Shown: positions 17,261-26,182 of the stretch, one piece after another
How the letters are laid out: every line of letters begins with the position of its first letter
Position numbering within the stretch: position 1 is the stretch's first letter
From: Treponema sp.
GTDB lineage: Bacteria > Spirochaetota > Spirochaetia > Treponematales > Treponemataceae
Direction of reading: 5' to 3'
Assembly (NCBI GenBank): GCA_024402665.1
Contig: JAKSTI010000004.1
Span: 45,847-109,846, forward strand
DNA length: 64,000 nt
The notes under the pieces: model-generated
The model's database searches: none
Seen by the model: only the letters and a program-made list of their open reading frames with translations
Told to the model about the DNA's origin: nothing
Made by a program: the position numbers and the translations under genes

Positions 17261-19198
17261 ATGAAAATTACAATTGGAAGTAAAAAAACAAAATTCTTAT
17301 CTGACAAAATGTTTGGTTTGTTTTTTGAAGATATAAATTATGGTGCCGACGGTGGCTTGTATGCAGAAATGATTGAAAACCGTCAGTTTAATTTTAGACG
17401 TGGTTATATTGGTAAACTTCCAAAATCTTTTGAATGGGAATATGCCTGTGGTTATGGATGGCAAAAATTTACTGAAGCAGAATCATGCCAGATGTCTTTT
17501 ATTGAAGGCAATGCTTTGTGTGAAAAAAATCCTCATTATATGAATTTTACTGTTCTTGCAGAGGAAGGGGCTTTTACAAATAAAGCTTACGATGGTGTTT
17601 GCATGAAAGCAGGTGAAAATTATAAATTGCTTTTGTGGATTCGTAATCCTTCTTATAAAGGAAAACTTACTTTGGTTTGTCAGTCGGCAGAAGGAGATGT
17701 TGAAGCTGTTCGTGCAGATGTTTGTGTAAAAGAAAGTGATGGCTGGCAGAAAGTTGAAGCTACTGTAAAAGCAGAAAAAACAATTAAAGACGGAACATTT
17801 ATTATTTATCAGGAAAAGGGAAGTGTAGATTACGGTTATGTTTCTTTAATGCCATGTAATGCTGTTGCCGGTGTTTTCCGTAAAGATTTGTTTGATATGC
17901 TTAATGCAATGCGTCCTGGATTTTTACGTTTCCCAGGTGGATGTATTGTTGAAGGCGCTGTTTTAAGTAACCGCTATAACTGGAAAGATACAGTTGGTCT
18001 TCCTTGGGAACGTCGCTGGAACTGGAGCCGCTGGGCAGTTCATGATTTTTATATGGGTCAGCCTGGAACAAAACCAATTTACACTCCATATTACAATCAG
18101 TCTTATGGAATTGGTTTTTACGAATATTTCCTTATTTCTGAACTTATGGGTGCAAAACCTTTACCTGTTTTAAGTGTTGGTATTGCGTGTCAGTTCCAGT
18201 CAGAAGAACTTGTTCCAATTGATTCACCTGAATTTGATGAATATGTTCAGTCTGCTTTAGATTTAATTGAATTTGCTAATGGTGATGTAAATACAAAGTG
18301 GGGAAAACTCCGTGCAGAAATGGGGCATCCTGATTCATTCAATCTTGAATATATTGGAATTGGAAACGAGCAGTGGGAAACAGAAAGAGTTGATTTCTTT
18401 GACCGTTACAGAGCTTTTGAAAAGGCAATTCATGCAAAATATCCTGAGATTGAACTTTGTGGTTCTGCTGGTCCTGATGTTACTTCTGACCGTTATCCAA
18501 GAGGATGGAATTTCTATCGTGAAGAATGTCCTAAAAATCCAAAATTTACTGCTGCGGTAGATGAACATTATTATATGCCACCAGAATGGTTTTATGAACA
18601 CATTCATATGTATGATGATTTCCCTCGTGATATTCCGGTTTTTGCAGGTGAATATGCTGCCCATTGTGAAAAGAAACAGAATAACTGGAAAGCAGGACTT
18701 GCAGAAGCTTCATTTATGACTGGTTTGGAACGCAATGGTGATGTAATTCGTTTTGCTTCAGTAGCACCTTTGTTTGCCCGTAAAAATTATTTCCAGTGGA
18801 TTCCTGATTTTATCTGGTTTGATGGAGACACAGTTATGGGAACTCCAGGTTACTATGTTCAGCAGATGTACGGAGTTTATACAGGAAATGCGGCTGTTGA
18901 ACATTCTGCAGATGGTCTTGAAGAGAGAATGTATACTGCTGTTTCTTGTGATGATGAAAATTACTATGTAAAACTTATTAATTCCACTGAAAAAGAAACT
19001 TCTATTGATAGCATATTAATAGAAGGAAATAGCATTTCTCTTGCTGATGCTAAAGTTATGCAGATGAGTGGTGAAAGTCTTGATACAGAAAATGTTCTTG
19101 GCGGGGAAACACCTGTAAAACTTGAACAAAAAAAAGCTGGAAATGAAGTTCATATTCCAGCTTTATCTTGTACTGTTTTAGTAATTAAGCGTGTGTAA
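17261..19198 (+). CDS. alpha-L-arabinofuranosidase, GH51
   Basis: The 645-residue enzyme releases terminal L-arabinose from arabinan, arabinoxylan or arabino-oligosaccharides. It has an N-terminal beta-sandwich with FGLFFEDINYGADGGLY, a carbohydrate-binding-like insert, then a (beta/alpha)8 barrel with GFLRFPGGCIVEG, the acid/base E370 (GNEQW) and the nucleophile E464 (AGEYAAH), and a C-terminal beta domain. No signal peptide is seen, so it acts on imported oligosaccharides. The ATG at 17261 follows GAGG by 6 bases; an upstream in-frame GTG at 17249 has no ribosome binding site. Its 3' end overlaps trpA on the opposite strand by 14 bases. Confidence 0.93.
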   Translation: MKITIGSKKTKFLSDKMFGLFFEDINYGADGGLYAEMIENRQFNFRRGYIGKLPKSFEWEYACGYGWQKFTEAESCQMSFIEGNALCEKNPHYMNFTVLAEEGAFTNKAYDGVCMKAGENYKLLLWIRNPSYKGKLTLVCQSAEGDVEAVRADVCVKESDGWQKVEATVKAEKTIKDGTFIIYQEKGSVDYGYVSLMPCNAVAGVFRKDLFDMLNAMRPGFLRFPGGCIVEGAVLSNRYNWKDTVGLPWERRWNWSRWAVHDFYMGQPGTKPIYTPYYNQSYGIGFYEYFLISELMGAKPLPVLSVGIACQFQSEELVPIDSPEFDEYVQSALDLIEFANGDVNTKWGKLRAEMGHPDSFNLEYIGIGNEQWETERVDFFDRYRAFEKAIHAKYPEIELCGSAGPDVTSDRYPRGWNFYREECPKNPKFTAAVDEHYYMPPEWFYEHIHMYDDFPRDIPVFAGEYAAHCEKKQNNWKAGLAEASFMTGLERNGDVIRFASVAPLFARKNYFQWIPDFIWFDGDTVMGTPGYYVQQMYGVYTGNAAVEHSADGLEERMYTAVSCDDENYYVKLINSTEKETSIDSILIEGNSISLADAKVMQMSGESLDTENVLGGETPVKLEQKKAGNEVHIPALSCTVLVIKRV

Positions 19199-19937
19199 TT
19201 TCAGCAGCTTTTGCTTTTACAGCTTCGTATAATTTATCTTTGCTGTCTTTGTTTTCTGTTATGATTCTTACAAAAACAGAGCCGGCAACTACAGCATCAA
19301 CTGAATCTGCAAGGGCTGCAGACTGAACGCCATTAGAAATACCAAAACCACCATAGATTTTGCTTCCACCGGCACTTACTTTCTTAAGGAAGTTCAGTGT
19401 TGCATCATCGATTTTTGTATCTGTTCCTGTAATACCAGTTCTTAATGCAGCATAAATGTATGGGAAACCTGCGTTTGCAAGTTTTGCAAGACGTTCTTCA
19501 CTCATACTAGGAGCGGCAACTGGAATATTAATCATTCCATTTGCTTTGCAGGCAGCTGTAAGTCCTTCATCATAATCAAATGGAAGGTCTGGAATAATCA
19601 TTCCTTTTACACCAACGCTGGCTGCTTTTTTACAGAATGCTTCAACTCCTGGTGTATAAATCAAACTTCCGTAACTCATAATATAAATTGTTGTATCTGG
19701 AAATTCTTTGTGAAGTTTTTCAATAAAAGCAAGTCCGTCTGCGGTACGGTATTTACGTTCAAGAACTTCTGTACAGGCACCCTGGATTGCAGGACCGTCT
19801 GCACTTGGATCACTGAATGGAAGCTGGATTTCAAGAATATCTGCTCCACCGGCAACTAAAGCCTTTGCGGCTGTAAAAGAAAGGTCGTCTGTAGGATATC
19901 CTGCTACAAGGTGTGACATTAATTTTATTTTAGACAT
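19185..19937 (-). CDS. trpA: tryptophan synthase alpha chain
   Basis: The 250-residue subunit cleaves indole-3-glycerol phosphate to indole and glyceraldehyde 3-phosphate and passes indole to TrpB. It shows SHLVAGYPTDD, the catalytic glutamate in ADILEIQLPFSDPSADGP, the catalytic aspartate in IIPDLPFDYD, and a phosphate-binding GGFGIS near residue 198. It is the last gene of the trp operon, separated from trpB by the 166-base interval holding repeat C. Its 3' end overlaps the convergent GH51 gene. Confidence 0.97.
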   Translation of the reverse strand: MSKIKLMSHLVAGYPTDDLSFTAAKALVAGGADILEIQLPFSDPSADGPAIQGACTEVLERKYRTADGLAFIEKLHKEFPDTTIYIMSYGSLIYTPGVEAFCKKAASVGVKGMIIPDLPFDYDEGLTAACKANGMINIPVAAPSMSEERLAKLANAGFPYIYAALRTGITGTDTKIDDATLNFLKKVSAGGSKIYGGFGISNGVQSAALADSVDAVVAGSVFVRIITENKDSKDKLYEAVKAKAAEITHA

Positions 19938-19954
19938 ATATAATTTCTCCTATA

Positions 19955-20100
19955 AGGGGCGTTGCGGGGTGTCCCCGCTAGAGGGGGTGGCGAGCAACGC
20001 AAGTGCGAGTCAGGGGGAGGCATCCCCCTCCCTCACCCCCTCTAATAAGTTGCTGCTTTCGCAGCGTATAAGACGAGGGGGAGGCATCCCCCTCCTTCAC
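19955..20100. repeat. repeat family C: GC-rich hairpin array between trpB and trpA
   Basis: This roughly 146-bp block is far richer in G and C than its surroundings. It contains a perfect GCGGGG tgt CCCCGC hairpin (19964-19978) and two copies of GGGGGAGGCATCCCCCTCC (20013-20031 and 20077-20095), each able to fold into a GGGGG/CCCCC stem. It interrupts an otherwise tight operon and would place several stable hairpins in the mRNA ahead of trpA. Confidence 0.75.
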
Positions 20101-20103
20101 TTA

Positions 20104-21375
20104 TTAATGATCTTTCATGAGATCTGCGTTATGAATATCTTTATTATCTTCCAGACGTTTTAATTCTGAAATGAGGAATTCTTTCCATTCTTCTGGGCGG
20201 AAAACTGGACATGTGATGAAGATATCCTTATCACCGCGGCCACTCATATTTACAACAATTGCTTTGTTCTTTGGTAATTTTGGAGCCAGTTTGATTGCTT
20301 CTGCACCGGCGTGGGCACTTTCCATTGCGAACAAAACACCTTCATTTTTGGCAAAGAATTTAACTGCATCTAAAGCTTCTTTATCCAAAGCAGATGAGAA
20401 TTCAACACGGCCTTTTGCACCAAGAGCAGCAAGCTGAGGACCGATTCCACAATAGTCCAAACCTGCTGAAATTGAACGAGTTGGTAAAGCCTGACCATCT
20501 TCATCCAAAAGGAAGCGAGATTTATACCCTTGCATAATTCCTTCGCGGCTGGCATTTCCTGTCATACGGCTTGCGTTTTCACCAACACCAGGACCAATTC
20601 CACCTGCTTCAACTGCAATAAGACGTGGGTTTGCTTCATCAACAAATGGGGCAAAGAAACCGATTGAGTTTGAACCACCACCACAGCAGGCAATCAAAGC
20701 TTCAACATCAAGACCACGTTCTGCTACCTGACGTTTTACTTCTTTACCAATTACACTCTGGAATTCGCGAACCATATCAGGGAAAGGTGAAGGACCTAAA
20801 GCGGAACCAAGAACATAATGTGTTGTATCTGGATTTGCAGCCCAGTCACGCATAGCTTCATTTACGGCATCTTTAAGTGTGCGGCTTCCTGAAGTTACAG
20901 CGTGAACTTTTGCACCATACATTTCCATTGCGGCAACGTTTGGCTGCTGACGGCGAACATCAACTTCACCCATATAAACTGTACAATCTAATCCGAGTTT
21001 TGCACATGCGGCGGCAGTAGCTACACCATGCTGACCGGCACCTGTTTCTGCAATAATGCGTTTTTTTCCCATGCGTTTTGCAAGTAAACACTGTCCAATT
21101 GCATTATTGATTTTGTGGGCACCTGTATTTGCAAGACCTTCAAGTTTGATATAAATCTGAGCACCACCAAGTATTTTTGAAGCAGTTTCTGCATACAAAA
21201 GTGGAGTTTCGCGGCCAATGTAATCCCGCTGAATTGTTTCCAATTCTTTTACAAATTCTGGATCAGCCATTGCTTCTTTGAAAGCAACTTCCAGTTCATC
21301 AAGTGGACGGCGCAAAACTTCTGCTACGTATTTTCCACCAAAATTATCAAAAAAACCGTTGTTTGATTGAGCCAT
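20104..21375 (-). CDS. trpB: tryptophan synthase beta chain
   Basis: The 423-residue PLP enzyme condenses indole with serine to form tryptophan. The PLP lysine lies in GAHKINNAIGQCLLAKRMGK, the catalytic glutamate in AETGAGQHG, and the PLP phosphate loop in CCGGGSNSIG. The C-terminal SGRGDKDI motif is typical of TrpB1. The length is slightly above usual, with an extra C-terminal helix. It follows trpCF by 15 bases with an AAGGAAAA-type ribosome binding site. Confidence 0.97.
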   Translation of the reverse strand: MAQSNNGFFDNFGGKYVAEVLRRPLDELEVAFKEAMADPEFVKELETIQRDYIGRETPLLYAETASKILGGAQIYIKLEGLANTGAHKINNAIGQCLLAKRMGKKRIIAETGAGQHGVATAAACAKLGLDCTVYMGEVDVRRQQPNVAAMEMYGAKVHAVTSGSRTLKDAVNEAMRDWAANPDTTHYVLGSALGPSPFPDMVREFQSVIGKEVKRQVAERGLDVEALIACCGGGSNSIGFFAPFVDEANPRLIAVEAGGIGPGVGENASRMTGNASREGIMQGYKSRFLLDEDGQALPTRSISAGLDYCGIGPQLAALGAKGRVEFSSALDKEALDAVKFFAKNEGVLFAMESAHAGAEAIKLAPKLPKNKAIVVNMSGRGDKDIFITCPVFRPEEWKEFLISELKRLEDNKDIHNADLMKDH

Positions 21376-21390
21376 ACTTTTTTCCTTTTA

Positions 21391-22908
21391 TTATAAATTC
21401 TCAAAGAAATCTTCTAATTTTTTATTATCTTTTTTTCCAGGTTCAGCTTCTACACCGCTGGCACAGTCTATAAGTTCTGGCTGGAAAGAAGAGATAACAT
21501 TTTTAACATTTAGAGGGGACAGACCCCCTGCTAACCATAGTTTATATTTTTTTTGAACTTTTTGCACAAGTTCTGGAGAAATTTGTTTGCCAGTTCCACC
21601 GATTTTGTCTCCAGTCTGGGCATCTACCAGTACACGAGGTTCTCCCATATCAAAAAGTTCGTCTAAAAGTAAGGGGTCTGTCCCCTCTGTTATATTGATT
21701 GCGGCATAATGTGGCAGCTGGCGGTATTCGTCTTTTGCAAGGAATTTTCTTGCACAGCCAATTGTATGCAACTGAATTACATCAAGAATGCCTTCTTTTG
21801 CAAGATTAATTGCAATCTGGGCTTCTTCATCGTCAGGATCAACAATTACACCAACTAAAGTTTTATTTTTACATGCAGCCGACTTGCGAGCTTCTCTTAC
21901 AACCTGTTCATTTGCATGACGTGGAGACTTGTTCCAGAAAATAAAGCCTAAGAAATCTGCACCAAGAGAAGCAGATTTTTCTGCATCAGGAAGATTTGTA
22001 AGCCCGCAGACCTTAACCATAGGGGTCTGTCCCCTCTGTTCCAGAGCTGCAAACTTGTTCCAGAAGCGGGCGTTGGCAGTTTCTTTTGAATCAACAAAGG
22101 ATTTTACCAGTTCACCACGAATCTGTGGGTTTTTGGCAGCAGCTTCTCCCAGTAACATACCTGCAAAACCAAGACTTCCTGCAAAGGCGGCACTTTGTGG
22201 AGTTCTGATACCGCTTTCAAAAATTACACGGGCATCTTCTCCAAGTACATTGCGGATTTTATTAAGCATTGCACATGGTGTAAGTAAATCAATTGTGAAA
22301 TCACGAAGGTCACGACTGTTTACACCTGCTGCAATATATTTTTTATCAACAGATTTTACAACTTCAGCAAGTTTCTGAACATCTTCATCCAGACGAAGTT
22401 CAACTAAAGCTGTAAGTCCTAATTCTTCACATTTTTTTGCCATAGAAATCATTTTTTCTGTTGTCAAAATACGTGAAATTAAAAGAACCGCATCTGCTCC
22501 TGCACGATACGCAATTTCAATTTCTTTTTCATCAATTAAAAAATCTTTGCGAAGTACGGCAGGTCCAGTTTTTCCAGTTTCTTTTTCAAAAGAATCTACC
22601 GCAGAACAAACATTCATTAAGTCCTGCAGTGTTCCTTTGAAATAATTTGTTTCTGTAAGACATGAAATTGCAGCAGCACCAGAGCGGGCATATGAAAGGG
22701 CAGTTGCACCAGAATCTAAATCTGGAGCAATATCACCTTTACTTGGACTGGCGCGTTTTACTTCAAGAATTACACCTTTTGATTCCAGAAATGGATGAAC
22801 TTTACGCTGGCGGGCTTCAGGAATCTTAAATCCAAATTCCCAACCAAGCTGATCAATATCATTTTTGCGGCGATTTACAATTTCATCTAAAATATTTCTT
22901 TCTGCCAT
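21391..22908 (-). CDS. trpCF: bifunctional indole-3-glycerol phosphate synthase / phosphoribosylanthranilate isomerase
   Basis: A 505-residue fusion catalyses two consecutive steps of tryptophan synthesis. Residues 1-255 are TrpC (VILEVKRASPSKGDI, VLRKDFLID, LLGEAAAKNP) and about 297-505 are TrpF (MVKVCGL, GFIFWNKSPRH, VDAQTGDKIGGTGK, WLAGGLSPLNV). This order is the E. coli type. Three REP15 copies lie inside the gene: at residues 292-296 (RGQTP, the interdomain linker), 408-412 (EGTDP, a loop of TrpF) and 461-465 (GGLSP, the conserved phosphate-binding loop of TrpF). The frame stays open and the conserved motifs are intact, so the enzyme is probably active. It starts 2 bases after the trpGD stop. 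Confidence 0.96.
   Translation of the reverse strand: MAERNILDEIVNRRKNDIDQLGWEFGFKIPEARQRKVHPFLESKGVILEVKRASPSKGDIAPDLDSGATALSYARSGAAAISCLTETNYFKGTLQDLMNVCSAVDSFEKETGKTGPAVLRKDFLIDEKEIEIAYRAGADAVLLISRILTTEKMISMAKKCEELGLTALVELRLDEDVQKLAEVVKSVDKKYIAAGVNSRDLRDFTIDLLTPCAMLNKIRNVLGEDARVIFESGIRTPQSAAFAGSLGFAGMLLGEAAAKNPQIRGELVKSFVDSKETANARFWNKFAALEQRGQTPMVKVCGLTNLPDAEKSASLGADFLGFIFWNKSPRHANEQVVREARKSAACKNKTLVGVIVDPDDEEAQIAINLAKEGILDVIQLHTIGCARKFLAKDEYRQLPHYAAINITEGTDPLLLDELFDMGEPRVLVDAQTGDKIGGTGKQISPELVQKVQKKYKLWLAGGLSPLNVKNVISSFQPELIDCASGVEAEPGKKDNKKLEDFFENL
21514..21528 (-). repeat. REP15 copy coding for the TrpF phosphate loop
   Basis: On the coding strand it is read GGG GGT CTG TCC CCT, giving G-G-L-S-P of the conserved AGGLSP loop. 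Here the repeat sequence coincides with conserved protein sequence, so simple insertion is hard to accept for this copy. Confidence 0.75.
21672..21686 (-). repeat. REP15 copy in the TrpF domain
   Basis: A perfect 15-bp copy is read with the preceding G as GAG GGG ACA GAC CCC, giving E-G-T-D-P at residues 408-412 in a variable loop. Confidence 0.85.
22021..22035 (-). repeat. REP15 copy in the TrpC-TrpF linker
   Basis: A perfect copy is read AGG GGA CAG ACC CCT, giving R-G-Q-T-P just before the MVKVCGL strand that opens the TrpF domain. A linker is a permissive place for an insertion. Confidence 0.85.
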
Positions 22909-22910
22909 AA

Positions 22911-24512
22911 TTAATTAAAACTCTTACTAATATCCTGAATCTGCTTTAATTTAGATAATGCTTTTCCATTATCCAAAGCAGATAAAGCTAAATCATATCC
23001 TTCTTTAAGAGTACGTGTTTTTCCAGAAAGATACAAAAGTGCTCCGGCATTTAATCCTACTGCATAACGGATAGTTTTACGACCACCGCCATTCAAAACT
23101 TCCATACCAAGAGCGGCATTTTCTGCACCGTTTCCACCCATAAGTTCATTTTCATCTGCATCGGTAATACCGAATTTTGCAGGATCAATAATGAACTGAG
23201 TTTCTTTGCCTTTTTCATCTATTAAATAAGCATGTGTAATTGCGCAAGGTGAGATTTCATCATAACCATCATCTGAACAAATTACCATAACACGTTTTGC
23301 ACCAAGGGCTTTTGCGGCATGAGCATAATCGTTCATAAGGGATTTAGAATAAACGCCAAGAACTTCATATTCAGCTCCAGCCGGATTCAAAAGAGGACCC
23401 ATAATATTGAAGATAGTTTTAATTCCAAGAGTTTTACGAACAGGAGCAGCAAAACGCATAGCAGCATGATATACAGGAGCCATTAAAAATCCAAAGCCTG
23501 TTTCATCAACAAGTTTAGCAGTCTGTTCTGGTTTAGCCATAATATTAATACCAAGATTTTCATAGAAGTCTGCAGCACCAGATTTTGAAGAAACTGCGCG
23601 GTTTCCGTGTTTAGCAACAGGCTGGCCACAACTTGCAGCAATAATTGCAGATAAAGAAGAGATGTTAAAACTTCCTTTTCCGTCACCACCAGTACCTACA
23701 ATTTCTGCAAGACCTTTTGTTTTACAAGAGAATGGAGTTTTTACTTTTAAGAGAGCTTTTGCACATCCTGTCATTTCTGCAGCAACTGGTCCTTTTGCAC
23801 TTAAAGCAACAAGGATTGCAGCCATGATGCGTTCATCCATAGTTCCTTCTGCTACAATTTCCATAAATCCTTCTGCCTGATCTTCAGACAAATCTTTTCC
23901 TGCCAGAAGCTGATTCAAGTATTCTGGAGCTGGTAAATTGTCGCGATGATAGTTCAAGAAACCTTTAATCAATAACTGACACTGTTCGCTGGCAATTGAT
24001 TCTGGGTGGAACTGAATTCCTTCAATAGGCAATGTTTTGTGACGAATACCCATAATATCACCGTCTTTTGCACGAGCTGTTACTTCAAAATCTGGAGAAA
24101 GAGTTGATTCGTCAATTACAAGAGAATGATAGCGTGTATATTTGCAAGATTTTCCAATCATTCTGAAAAGACCACGGCCATCTAAGTCGATATCTTCTAC
24201 AATACCGTGTTTGATGAACTTAGCACCAACGATTTTAGCACCAAAAGCTTCACCAATAGACTGATGTCCAAGACAAACTCCAAGAATAGGGATTTTTCCT
24301 GCAAAATAGCGGATGGCATCAATACTAACTCCTGCCTGACTTGGATTACCTGGACCTGGAGAAACAACAAGATATCTTGGATTCATAGCTGCAAGTTCAG
24401 GAACTTTGTATTCATCATTACGAACTACTTTTATTTCTTCTGTAGTTGCAACCTGAAAAGCCTGAACTACGTTGAATGTAAAACTATCATAATTATCAAT
24501 AAATAAAATCAT
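22911..24512 (-). CDS. trpGD: bifunctional anthranilate synthase amidotransferase / anthranilate phosphoribosyltransferase
   Basis: A 533-residue fusion. Residues 1-195 are a class I glutamine amidotransferase supplying ammonia to TrpE: nucleophile Cys in GVCLGHQSIGEAFG and His/Glu in IQFHPESIAS. Residues of about 200-533 are TrpD, which attaches a phosphoribosyl group to anthranilate: EIVGTGGDGKGSFNISS, KHGNRAVSSKSGAADFYE, MGPLLNPAG. The same fusion occurs in E. coli (TrpGD). AAGGAGA precedes the ATG, 37 bases after trpE. Confidence 0.96.
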   Translation of the reverse strand: MILFIDNYDSFTFNVVQAFQVATTEEIKVVRNDEYKVPELAAMNPRYLVVSPGPGNPSQAGVSIDAIRYFAGKIPILGVCLGHQSIGEAFGAKIVGAKFIKHGIVEDIDLDGRGLFRMIGKSCKYTRYHSLVIDESTLSPDFEVTARAKDGDIMGIRHKTLPIEGIQFHPESIASEQCQLLIKGFLNYHRDNLPAPEYLNQLLAGKDLSEDQAEGFMEIVAEGTMDERIMAAILVALSAKGPVAAEMTGCAKALLKVKTPFSCKTKGLAEIVGTGGDGKGSFNISSLSAIIAASCGQPVAKHGNRAVSSKSGAADFYENLGINIMAKPEQTAKLVDETGFGFLMAPVYHAAMRFAAPVRKTLGIKTIFNIMGPLLNPAGAEYEVLGVYSKSLMNDYAHAAKALGAKRVMVICSDDGYDEISPCAITHAYLIDEKGKETQFIIDPAKFGITDADENELMGGNGAENAALGMEVLNGGGRKTIRYAVGLNAGALLYLSGKTRTLKEGYDLALSALDNGKALSKLKQIQDISKSFN

Positions 24513-24549
24513 AAAATCTCCTTAGGGGAAAGCCTTCTGGCCTTACACA

Positions 24550-25998
24550 TTATTTAGTCAAAGTATCAATTAATGCGCCTAATTTTTCGCATGTTTCTGT
24601 AAATTCTCGTTCTGGATTTGAATCGTAAACGATACCACCACCAGCCTGTAATGAATATACATTTCCCTGTTTCAATGTACTGCGGATTGTGATACAGAAA
24701 TCCAGATCGCCATTACACTGAACATAACCTACGGCACCTGCATAGAAACGACGTTTTGTTCCTTCAAGACCACTTAAAATCTGCATAGCACTGATTTTTG
24801 GAGCTCCTGAAACTGTTCCTGCTGGGAAAGAAGCACGCAACACCTGAATTGGTTTTACTCCTTCACGAACAAAACCTTCTGTATTTGAAACAATGTGAAT
24901 TACATGGCTGTAAAGTTCACATTCCATAAACTGAGGAACTGTTACGCTGCCTTCTTTACAAACACGACCTAAATCATTGCGGGCAAGATCAACAAGCATA
25001 AGGTGTTCTGCTCTTTCTTTAGGATTTGAAATAAGTTCTTTTTTAAGTTCTTCATCTTCTGCATCAGTTTTACCACGGTGGATAGTTCCTGCAATTGGAT
25101 GAATGCTTGCTTTTCCATTACGAACACGAACTAAACTTTCTGGACTTGCACCTGTAAGCTGGAAATCACCAAAATCAATATAGAACAAATATGGACTTGG
25201 GTTTACTTTGCGAAGTTTTCCATAAACTGTCATGGCAGAAGCTTCACATTCAATCTGAACACGGCGGCTAGGAACAGCCTGAATAATATCACCAGCAATA
25301 ATGTGTTTTTTAAGGGCTTCTACTTTTTCAATATATTCTTTTTTAGACTGTTCAAGGTCTGTAATCATCTTATATTCAAAATGAGTAGGTGGTTCTTCAA
25401 CATAAGAGAAGTCCATGTCGTTCATGCGTTTAATAAGACGATCAATTGCGGCCTGTAAATCAATCTGATGTTCATTGTAGTTTAATCCAAAGATATGCAT
25501 AGTTTCTGTATAATGGTCAAAAACGATGTAAATATGTCCTGCAATAAAGAAACTTTCTGGGATTTTTAATTCGTCTTTCTGTTCAAAAAATTTGATGTTA
25601 TCACAGCGGGCAGCAAATTCATAACTGAGGTATCCAAGTCCTGATGCAGGGATTGGGATTTCTGCGTTTGAACCAGTAGCAGGTGTTTTGTTCTCTTCTG
25701 CAACATATAAAATTGCATCAAGAATATCAGCTTCTTTTTTGCGACCAAGAGCATCGCGGCTGTCTACATTTGTTGTATCAAAAGGAATGCGGTTACCATT
25801 TACAAGGAATGCAACTCCATCTTCATCCTGAACTACCTTGAATGCTTCTTCAATCATCAAAATAGAATATCGTTCACGGCCTTTTGCAAAGCTTGCAGAT
25901 TCCAGAATTGCTTTTGCACCGATTTTTCTTGCTAAAGAATATGGGGTGTAGCGTTCGCTGGAAAGGCTAGTGTAAAGGGCATCAGTTCTTTTTTCCAT
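24550..25998 (-). CDS. trpE: anthranilate synthase component I
   Basis: The 482-residue first enzyme of the pathway makes anthranilate from chorismate with ammonia from the TrpG domain. The C-terminal chorismate-binding domain shows IIQAVPSRR, LTGASPESLVR, PIAGTIHRG, the KERAEHLMLVDLARNDLGRV stretch, SFPAGTVSGAPKISAM and QAGGGIVYDS. The N-terminal region is short but includes an LLESA-like ILESASFAKG segment, which contributes to tryptophan feedback binding in the family. It is the first gene of a five-gene operon (E-GD-CF-B-A) that completes the pathway from chorismate. CGGAG lies before the ATG, and a palindromic operator array lies 35-99 bases upstream. Confidence 0.97.
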   Translation of the reverse strand: MEKRTDALYTSLSSERYTPYSLARKIGAKAILESASFAKGRERYSILMIEEAFKVVQDEDGVAFLVNGNRIPFDTTNVDSRDALGRKKEADILDAILYVAEENKTPATGSNAEIPIPASGLGYLSYEFAARCDNIKFFEQKDELKIPESFFIAGHIYIVFDHYTETMHIFGLNYNEHQIDLQAAIDRLIKRMNDMDFSYVEEPPTHFEYKMITDLEQSKKEYIEKVEALKKHIIAGDIIQAVPSRRVQIECEASAMTVYGKLRKVNPSPYLFYIDFGDFQLTGASPESLVRVRNGKASIHPIAGTIHRGKTDAEDEELKKELISNPKERAEHLMLVDLARNDLGRVCKEGSVTVPQFMECELYSHVIHIVSNTEGFVREGVKPIQVLRASFPAGTVSGAPKISAMQILSGLEGTKRRFYAGAVGYVQCNGDLDFCITIRSTLKQGNVYSLQAGGGIVYDSNPEREFTETCEKLGALIDTLTK

Positions 25999-26032
25999 AT
26001 ATAACTCCGATTGGTTTGTATGAAGATTAAAT

Positions 26033-26097
26033 GTTACTATTAGTAGTAACGGTTACTATTTATAGTAACATTTAATGTTGTTACTGTCAATAGTAAC
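26033..26097 (-). promoter_or_regulatory. trp operon control region: three tandem 18-bp palindromes over the promoter
   Basis: Three related inverted repeats with GTTACT...AGTAAC arms occupy 26033-26050 (GTTACTATTAGTAGTAAC), 26052-26069 (GTTACTATTTATAGTAAC) and 26080-26097 (GTTACTGTCAATAGTAAC). On the minus strand a perfect TTGACA lies in the third (26085-26090) and, after 17 bases, a TACTAT -10 lies in the second (26062-26067). A repressor bound here would block RNA polymerase. The half-site resembles the ACTAG half-site of E. coli TrpR operators, but no regulator gene is present in the window. No leader peptide rich in Trp codons is visible. Confidence 0.8.
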
Positions 26098-26182
26098 TTC
26101 GGGGAAAAATAAAGAAAATGGGAATCAATTTAAATTGTGCTTTTGGGAATAAATGAGGGAATCAGGATTAAATTTTTGATGT

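Noticed and set aside
24207..24506. 99-codon frame antisense to trpGD
   Set aside because: It is a shadow of a highly conserved gene on the other strand, with no ribosome binding site.
25999..26032. trp leader peptide and attenuator
   Set aside because: No short frame with consecutive Trp codons and no competing hairpins lie between the operator and trpE.
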